From Phallusia mammillata (lineage: Eukaryota > Chordata > Ascidiacea > Phlebobranchia > Ascidiidae), in NCBI GenBank assembly GCA_003260075.1, contig QLIY01000151.1:122592-186591 (forward strand): 64,000 bases of DNA, in the 5' to 3' direction. Made by a program: the position numbers and the translations under genes. This document shows positions 23,901 to 38,010 of this stretch, piece after piece. Every line of letters begins with the position of its first letter. The stretch's first letter is position 1. The notes under the pieces are model-generated. The model was not told the origin of the DNA. It saw nothing but the letters and a program-made list of their open reading frames with translations, and did not search any database.

Positions 23901-26900
23901 AGGCATTACAATATTAAACGAAATTGTTTGTCAGTATCGGTATATCAAACCTTAATCGGTAGTAAAGCAAAAAATGTCAATAATTGCAAAGCCACAAATC
24001 ACTACTAACGCGTTTTTGTCAGTTGCAGCAGAAAAGAACCAAATAGGGCACTTATATCTAAAAATAATCATTAGTAAATGCGTTTCCCACCTAAAATACC
24101 TTCCTTTTCCGGGTCGCCTAGGTCTGTGGTTCTCAGAACGCGTCTAAATTTTGACGTATGACTAAAACGTCATATATTACGTCACAAAAAGCACGCGACG
24201 TTCTAAACTATCTAGGTTTTTGCGTAGGCAGATGATAATTTCCAATCGGTAATGGTTTACAGGTTTCCAATTTTTAGTAAATTGTACTGCTGTCAATTGA
24301 GTTGTTTTAAATAGGTCGTTTTTTTAGAACGCACGTGATCACGATATAATAAGAGCTAGTATTTAATGTGCACCTTTTTTGCTTATTCGCATTTGAGGAC
24401 ATTGATTTCGCTTTAGCATGAAGATAATAATGCCAGAAATGAATATCGGCAACAACAGTATGTATACAGTTGATAAACTTTGGTGGCTATGGTAATGTCC
24501 TATTCTCATTTGCAGGTTGATTTTGGTATGTAATTTGTGTGAACATCAAAGCATTGGGCACTTACGGTCACTTAAAAGTTTAAACCGAACTTTGTTGAAT
24601 GCGTATAATCCTTTGCGTTTTATTATGTAGCAAAAACTAATTAAGACACAGCGACCTATTTATTGCAGAAAAGATCTTCACCAGTACCAGTAGCTATAGG
24701 CTTATGACAACACCTATGTGATAGAGCTTTTCTTTGTTAGTTATAAAAGTGTACCACATCAGTTTTGTTTAACAATATGAACATGTGTTAACGTGATTGT
24801 GCTGCAGTTGCTTATCTTATTTAAACTTTTTAAATCGAACATCAATTGTATACCGCCGTCAGCACATATCAGTTGACATGGCCATCGACAAAAAACCGTT
24901 CCATTCAGTTTTATTGTCATTTAACTTTCGTCAGAAGTCCTTATACTTTAGTCCTGTATTCAAAACGACTATTTATTGCAACAAGCAAATGATTTACCAC
25001 GCAGGCGCCGCACGTTTTCACTTGTCTACCCGCCTCTTCCGGAAAGAGTTTTGGCCAAGCTCAGAGCGCTGATTAAACGCATTGCGTTCATCGTTGTGCT
25101 TGTTTTAAAGGACTGAGACAATTTAATTGTTTATGCTGGATGAAAATTCAATAACAGTCGTGGTACCTTTCCCGTTGTCTGGATTTTTAGAAGCCTTGCA
25201 GTTTCTATTGATGAGATGGTCATGGTTGTCATATAATTTGTTGCATGGTTCGTAATGAGACTGCGTAATGTGTTTAATTAGTGACCGGTGGTACATATAA
25301 AAGAAAATAGTTCTACAGAATTTTATCCGTATTTATTTGTACTATGATGCAAGAAACCTTAGTTTAAGTGAAAGCCAATACAGTGTAGCGTACATGCAAG
25401 GATTGAGTTATGTAGAAAAGAACGAGTCATTTTAAAGGCAGCCTTTAACTCATACACAAGTTATAATAGCAAAAAATTGCATAAGTTACCTACCACAGCT
25501 AATTAATGTTTCATGCCTTAGGTGACAACCAAAACGTACACCTTAGCATTAGTGAAATTATTTATCACGTGACTGGACCACAGCTAATTTGCATACAACG
25601 GCCGGATAACACGTCACACTGGGTCTGAGGAGCCACTATGCTCAAGTTCAAGGTGGGCAAAATAATTTTTAACCTTTGACTTATCTCTCTTTCAGCTACT
25701 GTTTTGCCGGCGACTGCTCCTAAACCGGTTAAAACTGCAACAGCCACTGCTTCAAGCCAGGTAGGTTTTTGGGTTCGTAAGTTGTAACTCAAACACAGGT
25801 TTGTTTTTTAACGCATTCGGTCAAAATTTGACTTTACAACGTGACTTGATGATATAAAAATAAGAAATCAATTTGCAATTTAATTGTCAATCACATAAGC
25901 AATAAAGGTCATAAAATTTGTATTTACGCAGGCTATTTAATGAGAGAACAGTTTTGTCCTTTTTTATTTCATTGTGAAATGTAAATTCTTGTCATCACTA
26001 TTCCCAAGCATTTAATCGCCAGTGATATTTCCAAAGTTACATTTAGTAAAGTAGAATTGACGCCCGTACGTTTATGCTTGCAAAAACTTTGACACAACTT
26101 GCATGAAAATAACTAATAAGCACAACAGAAAGTATGTTCTGATCGTCTGGTCTGTGTTTAGAGCTGATTTCAACGTAACTGGATATGATGCTTTAGGTAT
26201 TTTGAACTTTATTTGTTAGGTTAATATATTGCCTCAAACCACACCTATATTTACTTTTCTATCTTACATCGAATACTCTTTAACGTGTATCTATTCTATA
26301 CACGCTTAGTTTATTAAGCTGGGCCGAAACACTAACGTTTTTTGTTGAAGAATGTACCCCCCCCCCTATTTACTTTTCTATCTTACATCGAATACTCTTT
26401 AACGTGTATCTATTATATACACGCTTAGTTTATTAAGCTCGGCCGAAACACTAACGTTTTTTGTTGAAGAATGTCAATTCTACAAAACGGTTTGTCTTGT
26501 GTTTAAATTCTAAGAGGAACTTTTTTGTTTATTCTTTTGAGATCCCACGTGTTTTTGCACCCATGTCATAGCGATGTATGCTCTTTTGCGACTCTAAGTG
26601 GCTGAAAACAACAAATTTTAGTCCACTTGGGACTGCGCTTAAGTAGACCCAAATAACATTCTGGTTATGGCAACATAGCGTAACATTAGACGAGCTTTTC
26701 CATTGTGTCGGCAAAATCACAATCTTACCGTGAACAATCTACTTTTCATTTTTCAAACCACCAGAGCACTTTTAGTGGCAATACAGTTGATCATAAAACG
26801 TTGAAGCCTGTTGGAAATCGACATGTCAAGGCCCTGTCAATAAAACTTTAATTTATATTATTGCTGCCTTTGAATAGACCTGCCTTTCTAACTGATGGTT

Positions 26901-29900
26901 GTTCAGTCTCAATTGGAGGTTGATGTAATGTGAACTTGCTGACGTCAAAATTACGCTGTAATTTATTTTGTGACGTAGGTTTCGATTGCGTCACCAAATT
27001 GTCGTTGCATAGCTTGACATTTATGACTTAATGAAAAAAACGTGGAAAGGCACTAAGGGTGTCGACATTAACCTTCTGGTGCCTTTTAAGTCGCGTTTGC
27101 AATTAAATTGTTCAGTCATGTAGTTTTTAATTGAGCTAGCGCTAACTTTATGTTCAGTAAGTCATGCTTATGTTTACTATATTAATACATTTATATCTAG
27201 ATAGTATAGATACTATTGAGCAGTAAGAATAGTGACCAATTGGTAATTACTCCCGAAGGGGTAATTTTAACAATTTTCGGGGGGTAATAACTTTGTTATT
27301 ATCATTATTTAGTTTCGTGACGTCATCCTTTTGTGATGTCACAGTTGGAAATTTTAGTTTTTTGAAAACCGGGTAAATTAAAGCACTAAGCTAAAAGTAT
27401 TGTGACGTTTCTTACCATTATTCTGACGGAACGCATAATTCTGACGTATTACATACCAACGTGCTTTGTAGGTGCCAAGGGTGAAACGCTTTTCTAGAAC
27501 GTTTTTTCCTTGAAAAACCTGCGGTTTGGGTTTGACTTAATATGGCATAGGGGCGGTAAGTCGGCTGCCAAAATTATACGGACCGAACGGCAAGCAACGC
27601 ATACGTCATTAGCCTTCGTAGTAGCTTGCCGCAAAAATGCGCACTTTTTTTTCGACCGTGCGCGCTTCGAATCGATAATAGCCAAGTATGGGCTTCGCTT
27701 CGCTCCTTATAAGGGGCGTCGACGCTGGCACGCTGCTTCTGACTTTTTTGAGTGTCGATTTCAGCTAATGGCGCGAGAGGCGAAGTGAGAACAGCTCTAG
27801 CTAGCTAGTTTGCTTGCTTCTGCTAACAGCGGCTGTGTCGAAACAGCTGTGTAATGTTTCGTTAACGCATGTGCTACCATCATTGTTTCAAGTTTTCATG
27901 TAGTGAATAGTGATAGAGTATAACACAGGAAAGGCGAATTTCTGAATAGAGGTTGTTTACGTTTAAAACAATAGGTATTGTGTTGCGACAATACGTCAAA
28001 TAGTAAGTTTACAGCGGTTTGACTAATCAACCGCTATTTATGTATTAAGGTAGTTAAAACTTACCAGTCAAAAGTATAAGTTCGTAAATTTATTAGGTTT
28101 AGATTTGTACTGTAGGTAGGTTTTAGACTGAGCTTGTAATACACTGGGTATGTCTAATGTAAACAGCACAGGCATTTAAGCCTAAACATACCACATAAAA
28201 CATGTTGTATATTTAGCCATTGGTATTCCTTATATACCTTAACAAACAGTCTTATTAAGACCCATGGGTATTACTCATGCTTTATACGTGCCGAAACGCG
28301 GATATGATTGCATTTAAAGCCGTTCACGTACGCTTAAGAATATTAGATCAATAAGGAATAGATATATAGCAGGAGCGGCTCGCGCCTAAAACTACTGAGG
28401 GTGTTGCTCCTAGTTTTTAGAGTTTATGTAACATAAAAACTGCCAATATATAGAAAAGTCACATTCCTAGTTAGCAATTGTTATTGTAGAAAAGCAAACA
28501 ATACAAATATTCATTGTGACGTCATTTTCGTCATGCATTAATTAACTTGAGTGTAAACAACAGACGGTATCATTTGTGTATTTTGTTTACTTGCACGGCG
28601 ACGAACTAAATTCAACGCATGAAGTGATAATGTGGCACAAAACATCTATCAGATAGGCTTCCTATCAAGAATTCTACTAAGGCCCAGCGAAGCAGTTTGT
28701 TTACAAGCAACTAATGGCTAAGAAATTGTAGCAGGTTGGGCACAGTGTTTTTTGGTTCAATGGTTTTGTATAGAATTTGCTAAAGATCCCAAAACCCTTG
28801 TTAGGTTTCCATTTAAGGTCAGCAGTGCGCAAATCAAGGGTGTTACTGGTCGGTTTAGGTTTAGCATTGAATAATGACCAGGGCTTGCAGTGAAGATTTC
28901 ACTTTTATGGGGTATGGAAGTGTTATAATTTCAGACGCATTTGAGTCTAGTTCTGCATAACCTTTCTTGTCTCAATTCGTTTTCAGTTAGAACTGGTTAA
29001 TATAATAGAATACAGGAGAAATATAAAATCTCTATTTTGGAGAAGAGGGTAGAAAAGATAGGGAAAGTGGTACTTAATAGGAATCATTATTTGGTTGATT
29101 TCAGTTTAACCCAGTGTTTTAGAAAATTTTACCATTAGACTCTACAACTAAACAGCTTGACAATGTACAATAACGTTTTACCAATTTGCGCCAAATACAA
29201 GTACATTTCCACCTGTACATTACAACTTGATGTGGACCATCGTGTTGTTACATAACAGCAGTGGTTGTGCCGGTTTTATCATCGCAGTTTCCCATTTGAC
29301 AAACACCCTAGTCAGGTTGTCATTCTACCCGATGACTAAACGACTACTTCCTGTCATAAAGACCATACCTGTACTCTATTACTAGCTTTGTTACGTGTAA
29401 CATGTACACCATTTGTTAGCAGCCGTTTTTTATCTGTTACCATGTCAATTCAGGTCACTAGTTCAATGCCCAAGGCTGAAAGCGAAGTAGATAAACTGAC
29501 CAATCAGCTAATCGTTGGCCTTAGCAACGGCGACAGTAAAAAGACCAACGACCAATACCAGGAGTACAATCTCCCGCCACCACCAGATCTGGACGACTTT
29601 CTAGTTGCACAGGTAAGCTACTGTTATGTGTTGTACGTAAACTCCATGAATATTGCGTTAAAGACGAAGAAGTTATTGTGTATAGACCGTATACATGACG
29701 ATGCGTTATGGATCATACTTGTAAAAAACTAGGCTGTTCGTTGGGTGCTTATATCCAACACTGGTTTTAATATCAGTATCCGTTATGAAGTATTAATGTT
29801 TATTCATATCATACTCGTTTGAAATCGTACTAAGGTCGCCCTACTGTTTTGTAACTTTACAACCCGGTTTAGTCATGTCGTTTGACCCAACGTGGCAGCT

Positions 29901-32900
29901 TGTCTGTTTAATGTGTTTTTTGCCCTTACGTTTTTATGGACGTCCGTGAAAGGTTGAAGTAACTTTTTGCAGCAAATCTCGGTTCCACGGAAGCAGGCAT
30001 AAAATATCTCTTTTCCAAATACATGATCGTTACTAGGTTCTTAGAAGTAGGTCGTAAAAATGAAATATGCAAAAACATGCCTAACTGTCTTTATTAAGTT
30101 GAGGTTCTATAAAGCGCGTATAAAAGAGACGTAACTTTACTTGGATCCAAGGTTGTAAGTGGGTTCGAAATTTGGTCTAAAACCAGAAAAGACAAGCCAG
30201 AAACCCCGCCCTAAACCCGATTTTTTTCAAACCTCGAATTAGGCCAATCATTCTATTTCACACACCAGCCGTATATTTTCTCATTAATATGCATTTATTT
30301 TGCAGCCACCTCCGCCAAAACCTGTGGTAAACGGTTCAGCTAAGTATCCTGTTGTAAAGCACAGCGAAGACTTTCCAAAACCGCCAACTCCAACATATAT
30401 ACAGGTAAGGTTGTCTACAAAGTTTATATTATTTTAGCGATTGCAGATATTGGCATTTTTCTAACACACCGAACAAGAAGCCCTTCATTGTTCTTACGTT
30501 GTTTAACAGTTTCATAAGCATGACGTTGTTTGCAAAATGATTTATTTGGTGGATTTTATATTTTCCACAAGTAACAAAACGCTTTTAAGGATTCACAATC
30601 AAGTTCAAGTACAATAAACCTAGGTTATTAATCCAGGTCCGTTTGGACCAAAAAGTGTGTTCGGATTAACCGATGTCGATTAGTTCAAGCCTTACACATT
30701 ACAAATCATTTGTACCTCAAGTTTTTCCGAATTAGGCGAAAATCCAGTTTAACCGCGCTTTACAGTAGTAGCATTGTTTTAAATTATCGGTATCGCGGCT
30801 TTTAACTCAATTTCCTTCCGACCAAAGTTTGGCAGCAAAGCAAAATCAAAGTGCGCGCATGCCCAAGGGTATCTTAACTTTAAAGCACCGAACACTCGGA
30901 CATCAGATAAAGCAATATTTTACGACTTTGCCTGATAGATCGTGACACGTAAAAGTCATTTGATGCAGCATGACGATATTGATTCATGGTGCAACGCGCT
31001 AAGGCAATGTCATGTCCGATGTACATGATATGACGAGTTCAACAATATGACAAAACGTCATTATGTATTGATTTGCATTGCATTGGCTGTTACTAGCCGA
31101 TGTTGTTTGTTGTGGCAAATTTTTAGAAAAAATACTCAAACATAAACAGTTGTAGATAATATGTGCTTGTACAGACGATTATAATTGCCGGCAATCATAC
31201 AAAACTAAATCTTTTTAGTAAACTAAAATCAGTCTTTCAGAACGCTTCAGTTCTGTGTGGTAACAGTTACTCTTTGAAAAATAAATTTACCCAAAATTTA
31301 CCCTAATTTACCCAGTTAACATCGATGGCTAAGAATCTAAAAACGTTACTTTACTGTTACTTTACACATTACTCCGTTCGTCATTTGATGTTTCCAACTT
31401 GTAAACACTTTACTATATAGCAACTGCAAAATCTGTTGCTTCGTGCAGACGTCATGCACAGGTTATAATGACGTCACACTGACCTTTTTGTTTTCTCCAG
31501 GAACAACCTGCACCCCCACCAGTCGTGATGTCGAAACCAGCACCCCCTCCTGTCCTTCCAAAACCTTCCAGGTCTGCCCCACTCAAGGCAACCCATACTG
31601 GAGTCAACTCCGTATCATTTGTAAGTTTTGTGTAAACATGTTAATAAGGTTGCAATTAATTTTGGCTTTGTATGAAAAGAATCTGACTTAGGTCGGGTTC
31701 GAACTTATACCCTCGGGTTCCGGCCTATTTAAAACTCCGAACTGCTTTAAACACTAAACCAGTGGTTCTCAACCAGTGGGCCATGGCCCACTGGTGAGCC
31801 ACGGAAGCATTTTGAATGGGCCACAGACCAACCAAATAGAAAGCTTTTTTTAAGAATTTACTTTCATTTGTATCACTACACTCAATTTTACAAGAATAAT
31901 GGCTTGGGGAGGAATTGAGAGGGAATATTTTTGTTTTGTTTTTTGTTCTGAACCTATTTTATAGTTGATTTCTTTCTATCTTAAAAATTTACTGGGCCAC
32001 AGAATTTTTTTGCAATGGAAGTGGGCCACGAAAGAAAAAAGGTTGAGAACCACTGCACTAAACGTATACGAGTATTTCAGTTAAAGTGTGGGTTGGTTTC
32101 TTTTCAGCAAATTAACAAGCCTTCATCAAAGCCGCCTTCCACTGAACGTCCAGCGGTTGGACCCGGCTCCGAGTCAAAGGAAGCAAAGAAAAAAGCTGAA
32201 GATGAACTCGATTATATTACCAAGACCCTGCTCGACAACTTGGATAACCCATCGGTACGACTTGTGTAAAATGCTTCCTTTATGTTTATCAATGCGGTTG
32301 CCAAGATACAAATACACATGTGTGGGTAATGAATAAAGGGTCTCCATTCTAGTTCGTTTTTTTGCTTCCTTTTGTGTCAGACGCTATTTGGTTCCACCCA
32401 TTTGTTCAATAAAAAGTGCTTCAAACTTATTTGAATTTACACACTTGATGGTCAGTTATTACGCATCCCTAAAGGGACACTTTTTTGTCTAACGCTGGTT
32501 TGTTCCACCCATTTGGTCAATAAAGAGTGCTTCAAGTTTCTTTAAATTAACACACATGACTGTCAGTTATTCGAAGTTGGTCCTCCCAAAGTTTGACCTC
32601 TAATGACCTCAATTTTGGATCGGTATACAAATCTAACATGTAGTATTTTTACACCACAGGACAAAGACATGTATGGATTCTGCGCCAAATGCAATAAGAT
32701 CGTAGAAGGGGAGAAGGTCGGGTGTACAGCGATGGACCAAGTTTACCACATTGAGTGTTTCACCTGCACCAGCTGCAGTAAGTTTCCTTTGCTTATAAAA
32801 GTGTTGAAACTAACAAAATCTAAAGGTTTTTGTAAGCCGAATGCATCCAACGAAAATTGGTTCTCGTTAAGTAGTGTATCGTTAAATTGAATGTACCAAT

Positions 32901-34943
32901 TGTTTTAAAGACCTATTTTGATCACAATTTAATTGCTTTTAATCACCTTGTTGATTTCAAATGCGTATTTTATTACAAACTTTTGGCATAGGCTATTAGA
33001 GTGTTTTGCAAACCTTTTTGGAAATCGAACTGTTCACTTACAAAAAGCAACATTTTATTTGCAATAACGGGTTGAATTAGTTATATTTATAGATTCCGGT
33101 TGCATTCAGTGGTGGCAACAAAACTAACAATTCGTTTTTTCACAGGTAATCCTTTGCATGGAGAGCAATTCTTTGCGATTGGCAATAAGCCATGGTGTCA
33201 GCCATGTTACGTTCAGTCACTGGATAAATGTGCTGTATGTCAAGCCCCTATCACTGAAAGGGTGAGTTTATGTTGCCACTGCATGAGCTTACATAAAATT
33301 GTCAGCACATACACTCATGCATTTTAGTGTTTTTACGTTTTGTGATGCATTTTAGTGTTTTTGCAACAATGGACGATTATTCACATCCAAACAATAGAAA
33401 AGAGACAAAACAATGTTTCTGTTGCTAAGATAATATGTGTATGCGTTTATATCCAAAAGTCAATATTTAAAAATATGTGCATTTGATATGGTACATGCCA
33501 TTTCGGTCAGTTTTTTTCCTTTGTGCCTTTGGTCAAAACAGAGATAGAGAATAGATTGAATTCGAATATCCAATGCATATCTGTTGTAATTGTATTGCAG
33601 TTACTATAGTATGTGTGGAAAATAGTTAAATACGACTAAAACATTTGGCAATGTAAACGTAAACAGAAACGTCTTCTTTCCAATTTCTTGATGTTAAAAA
33701 ATGTAATCTTGCAACGCCAATGCAATCATAAGTTGTGATGAAATCAAATTTTAAACTTACCTTAATCAATCTTGTCCATATAGATTCTCCGTGCAACAGG
33801 TAAAGCTTACCACCCCGCCTGCTTTACATGTATGGCTTGTGGCAAAAGCTTGGATGGGATTCCATTCACTGTTGATGACAACAAAGACATATATTGTGTG
33901 GAAGATTATCACAAGTAAGTTTACCATCGCTGGTTAACGTTTAAACGCTGACAGTAACCTTATATTAGTAGTAGACGACACGACACGCTTTACAAAGTAA
34001 TTCCCGAGGCGAGAGATTTGATATTTTAATATGTGCGTAGATTTAAAAGAGTTTAAAAAACTTTTTAGGCATTGAAACAATAGATTTTATATGTTGAATA
34101 TACACTTTCATAGCCGTCAAATGGTTCTTAAAGATCCTTAAATGTACTGTTCTCAAAATATTACACGCCAAACGCATATAGCTATAAATAACATTATCTA
34201 TAAAGGTGGGGATTTTATTGTAAAAGACAGCGAATTTTACCGAGGACTTATTATTATAACGGGTTATCAATACACAAAATATCATATGCGAAATATCTTA
34301 TTACAAGTAACATTAGAATTTACCTTCGTATTTTGCAGGAAATACGCCCCACGTTGTTCAGTGTGCGATGATTTGATTATGCCCGAACCTGGCAAGGAAG
34401 AAACAGTTCGAATTGTGGCACTCGACAGAAGCTTCCATGTCCACTGCTATAAATGCGAGGTAAGAATTCTTTTTTATCAATAGATTGCGTAAAATCAGTG
34501 CTCCGTATTTTAGCTGCACAGTCGTTAGGGCATTTCTATGTGTTATGCTGGGTTTATAAGTTACACATAAATTTTTGCCTTGTATTTACGGATTTGGTTA
34601 AAAACCCAAAATAGATTGAGCATTTCTGCTTTGCTTTACAAGTGTGTCAAATTAGTCGTGGCATCAAAAACAACAAGAAAATCAGGACGACCTCATTTGA
34701 CCATTAGCAAGTGCTCTTGTCTGTAGTAATTACGTGGTACCACTTGGCCTATTTTCAAACGCTTTGCTCCCCTTTTTCTATTGTTAAAGACAGGAGCATC
34801 TAATTTACAGGGTGAGTTTGTTTTTTCAGCTGTGCAGCGTCCGTCTGACGTCGGAGAAAGACGGAAACGGGTGTTTCCCCCTCGACAACCGCATTCTGTG
34901 CAAAGACTGCAACGTGCGTCTCGTTCAGCGACTCTCAGCGTGA
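14991..34943 (+). CDS. Zyxin/LPP/TRIP6-family LIM protein (LPP-like)
   Basis: Eleven exons: 14991-15096, 25696-25760, 29454-29612, 30306-30404, 31501-31620, 32108-32254, 32660-32777, 33146-33261, 33784-33914, 34339-34459, 34830-34943. All borders are GT-AG and phases fit, giving 431 aa. The N-terminal half is proline-rich ([38 protein letters not shown]), typical of Ena/VASP and SH3 contacts, and contains a short helix-like [16 protein letters not shown]. Three C-terminal LIM domains run from about residue 240 to 423: [39 protein letters not shown] with [10 protein letters not shown], and [20 protein letters not shown] with [18 protein letters not shown]2-3 wording is closest to LPP. Such proteins link focal adhesions and actin and can enter the nucleus. 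Exon 1 ([19 protein letters not shown]) is joined on phase alone, across 10.6 kb. Confidence 0.93.
19690..19779. repeat. Long inverted repeat (hairpin) with about 25-bp arms
   Basis: The left arm around 19690-19714 (ATGAAAATAACGGCCCCAAT) is complementary to the right arm around 19753-19779 (ATTTGGGCCGTTATTTTCAT) with few mismatches and a loop of about 40 nt. It could be a small foldback element or a structured RNA. No target duplication was identified. Confidence 0.6.
19933..20315. mobile_element. Non-autonomous hAT element, 383 bp, perfect target duplication
   Basis: Left end CAGGGTTGCTATCG, right end GGTATGGCAACCCTG (inverted). Flanks 19925-19932 and 20316-20323 are both GATATACC. AAATAAGGAC words repeat internally, mostly towards the right end. 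The CAGGGTTGCCA-type terminus is typical of hAT. No transposase. Confidence 0.88.
21847..22094. repeat. Direct copies around an 11-C run (gap junction)
   Basis: Copy 21847-21967, C run 21968-21978, copy 21979-22094, with a few differences (GGAAGGG versus GGAATGG, GCTTGTGAG versus GCTTGCGAG). Confidence 0.85.
22945..23151. repeat. Direct copies around a 10-C run (gap junction)
   Basis: Copy 22945-23043, C x10 at 23044-23053, copy 23054-23151. Three substitutions in about 98 bp. Confidence 0.85.
25761..29453. other. Intron 2 of the LIM protein gene
   Basis: Mostly featureless AT-rich intron with one gap junction. The stretch 27490-27790 is more GC-rich and open in two frames (92 aa on +, 63 aa on -), but neither product shows a recognisable domain. 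Confidence 0.5.
26248..26474. repeat. Direct copies around a 10-C run (gap junction)
   Basis: Copy 26248-26356, C x10 at 26357-26366, copy 26367-26474, in intron 2 of the LIM gene. Two visible substitutions (CTATTCTATA versus CTATTATATA, CTGGGCC versus CTCGGCC). Confidence 0.85.
31760..32055. mobile_element. hAT-type MITE, 296 bp, perfect 8-bp target duplication
   Basis: Starts CAGTGGTTCTCAACC and ends GGTTGAGAACCACTG, perfect inverted ends of a classic hAT type. Flanks 31752-31759 and 32056-32063 are both CACTAAAC. Internal GGGCCAC words recur. Lies in LIM gene intron 5, about 50 bp before exon 6. Confidence 0.93.
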
Positions 34944-37900
34944 GAAATACCCCCGAGAAAGTGGATTTTTTCAAGACGACGTACGGCCATTTTTCGACAT
35001 AAACCCCTATGTGCTACTCCCACCAGCACACACCGCTGCCAATTACATCCAAAGACGTTATGCTTGTAAATATACTATGCTTAGCGCTGCCATATGGCAG
35101 AAATCCAGTGCGTACATTGGACACTGGTGGCGCTATGGTTACATTTTGCCAGCTTGTGCGCATATTCAAGCTTTTGTTCAAGCCTATGTACCACCATTTG
35201 TATGTAAATAACATGCTAACTGGCCACTAAATGTCGCCAAATCCTCGCGTATTTTTTCGTACTGCACCATCACATGTACTTAGGACCTGTTGAACAAGTG
35301 CCGTAGTTGTGTATAGCGCATGTGGTGCTTTTCCAACACTGGTACACTTCTTAAGTATATGAAACCTTTTCATACAAAGGTACGCACCCTTGGCCAAGTT
35401 TACCCTTTAAAAACGACGTACATAGTGTTAAGACCTATAAACTACATCAACTTGATACTAGAAGTGAAAATCCTTATTTGCTAAACAACCATTCTTGGCA
35501 CTTAACTTTCTATTTTACCAATCAAAATTTTCTTCATTGCAAACATTTGTTTCAATGTTCATGTTTTTAACCTTTTAAATTTTATTGTTTAAGTATTGAT
35601 TAACTTTTAAACTAATGCCAGCTAATTTTAATCACCGCAAAAACAGTTTGTTATATCTAACAAGGCAAAACAGTTCTATATCAACGTTCAACGCCCCTTT
35701 GCTAGCACGATAGAGCTGTTTGTCTTTGCCTGTGTTTGCGATTACAAGACAAAGCCCACGCTTTAGATCTCGTTGAACCCCACTTCAGTACGCTAAAATC
35801 AACAATACGACCTTGAACGACAGTCCCATAACAAAACCCTACTATTCCCTCTTGTATTTATAGCGCAAAGCCAAAGCATTGATATCCCCTCTCTAGTTGC
35901 TATGGTGTCTTTACGTAAAAATTTCCTACTACATTGATGTTTCAAAACACTTATTCAATGACCTTCCTTGAAATGAAAGGGGGTGTGATAGAGTTCGGGT
36001 GTGTCGAAATTTGATCAGCCATTCACCCTTTGGGGCCCAAATACCATAGTTGTTTACTCTTGGCGGGTTGACCTTACCATGCTTCCAGCTTATGGTGTGA
36101 TGTGTGGCCACCGTATTGGGCAAACGGATTCACGCATTGTTCGGGGTGTACAAACACGGCGTGGTCCACGTGTGTTTGGCCACGGTGGAAACCAAATACG
36201 TCTTACTATGAAATAAAACAACCCCTGGGAAGCCATTCTTCGCCTTAATTCAACCGTTAAAAAACACCCCACTGCCTGTAGGACACGGATAAATCTTGCA
36301 ATTTTTAACCCTAACCCTAAAAAATTAAAAAACTTGGACAATGATTAGGCTTAAAAGTACAGCTTTCTCGAACGTTTTGTGCAGTTGTTTCACTTTACTG
36401 TTTCATGCTGCATAGCGTCAAAAGTCAAAAGGCGCATTGCTAAAACACAAGCATATGTGCAAACTGCCAACAGTCTACAATCGGAAAACCGCAAATTTTG
36501 ATAAACCGTCAACTTCAGTCATTTTGTCGCCCACTCTCAAGCAGTCTGTTGGGGCTGGTATCTTCTTAGCGTGTGGTTGCAAATGCGCACTTATCTGGCT
36601 GTTTTACGTCGTATGTCCAATTCTAAGCCTTTCCCTGGCTTCATTTAAACTGTACAGTCCCTGTTCAGATCGCTACAGCAACTTGGTGTGAAAATAATTT
36701 GCAAAATCATAATTTGTCTTGCGTGATTATACGTTGATTATTATCTATTGTACTTTTTCGCACTCATTTTAACTCTTTTTGCGTAATACCACCCGCTGAA
36801 TTATTTGCATTGTGATTTTCGCTTTTATTCAAATCGAATTTGGTGTTTTTTTAGCTCACTACCGCGGCCGCTCTCGAAAAGTTTCAGTGCCAATGAGCAT
36901 ATATGTGTATTGTGACGAACATTGTCATTGTGTTTTTCGCGCTATATACCGCGCTATAAAATAAATTCTGTAGAAGCTTTTTCACGACTGTATCTTATTG
37001 TACTAGTTCCACAAGGTATTAAGTCTATAAGGTCAATATCTACTTGGGAAATCCTCACGTCAACATATTCCCCTCATGGGATTTCCAGGTCATGAGATCT
37101 TTATTGAGAAGGTAACGACCGCATGTTTAGCAGTTGGTCGTGATTCAGCAGTTTCTATAAAGTGTTCCGCAAATACTACTAAAAGTTTTGCAAGTCATAG
37201 TTCCCGTTTTGATTTTGACGGGAAGTCAAAACGAACTTTAGTATTATTTCAGGTGGAGCTATTACAAAAAGAGGGGTAAGTGGCTGTCTAAACTAGTTAA
37301 ACTCGAAACGCGTAAATCCAAAAATCGTAGAGGCGTGGAACTTTCGCCATTGTTGCACCAGCCAAAATCGACCTCGAATTTCTCTCTAGTTAGACCTACG
37401 TGTTTACAGTCCACCGTTCTCTACTTTGAAAAACAATCCAAAGATAGACGTCCGTAAACATTCCATTTAGTCGATTCACAATTCCCATTCCCCCTTCTAC
37501 GTCACGTTTAATTACGTCCGCGCGTATGACGTCAAAGCACCAAGGTCGATTAAGCAAGTGTAAAGTCGTCACGTAGACCTGAGGTCTCTCGGCCTCTACA
37601 CATTATCTGGCACTTTTGAAGCTACGTGATATGTCCAGTTCGCTTGGTAGGAAATTACGTGACTTGAGAACGTGTTTAGGCTACTATTGCGGAAGTGTTT
37701 ACATTACGTGATTTGATAAGTTTTATGACCTTCCGTTTGTTCTTCCGCACTAGCAGTGTATACATATAAACGACCCAAATGCCCTTTTGTGCTTATGAAG
37801 CGCATCATTCAAAGGCAGCATAACAGATTTTGGTTGTATAGGACCAGATTTTATTGCGATGTCAAAATATCAAATCTCTATTCCCCTTTACCAAGCAAAA

Positions 37901-37948
37901 TGAGCTCAACTCCACGCTGTAAAGCCATTTAATGAAAGAGCGGCTACG

Positions 37949-38010
37949 TGACGTCATCGAAAACGCCCCCTTTTCCTCACACCTCATTGGTTAACAAGGA
38001 CTATTTAAAG
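37949..38010 (+). promoter_or_regulatory. Candidate core promoter of the GLUT gene
   Basis: A perfect CRE (TGACGTCA, 37949-37956), a CATTGG (inverted CCAAT) at 37985-37990 and a TATA-like CTATTTAAAG at 38001-38010 occur in the usual order about 475 bp before the ATG. The 5'UTR in between is interrupted by a gap junction at 38326-38335. Confidence 0.5.

Larger units (their letters stand above)
15097..25695. other. 10.6-kb first intron of the LIM protein gene
   Basis: No coding exon recognised on either strand; open frames here are short and unlike known domains. It contains two gap junctions (21968-21978 and 23044-23053), a hAT element at 19933-20315, a long inverted repeat at 19690-19779, and CRE/AP-1-like words (TGACTCATTA near 15910, TGACGTCA near 15970, ACGTCATATATTACGTCA near 24170). 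Large first introns often hold enhancers; that is inference here. Confidence 0.6.

Noticed and set aside
27510..27788. A 92-aa ORF in the LIM gene intron
   Set aside because: Basic, no known motif, open on both strands because of local composition; no evidence of expression signals.
36305..36320. AACCCTAACCCTAA telomere-like word
   Set aside because: Barely two units; far too short to be a telomere or an interstitial telomeric array.
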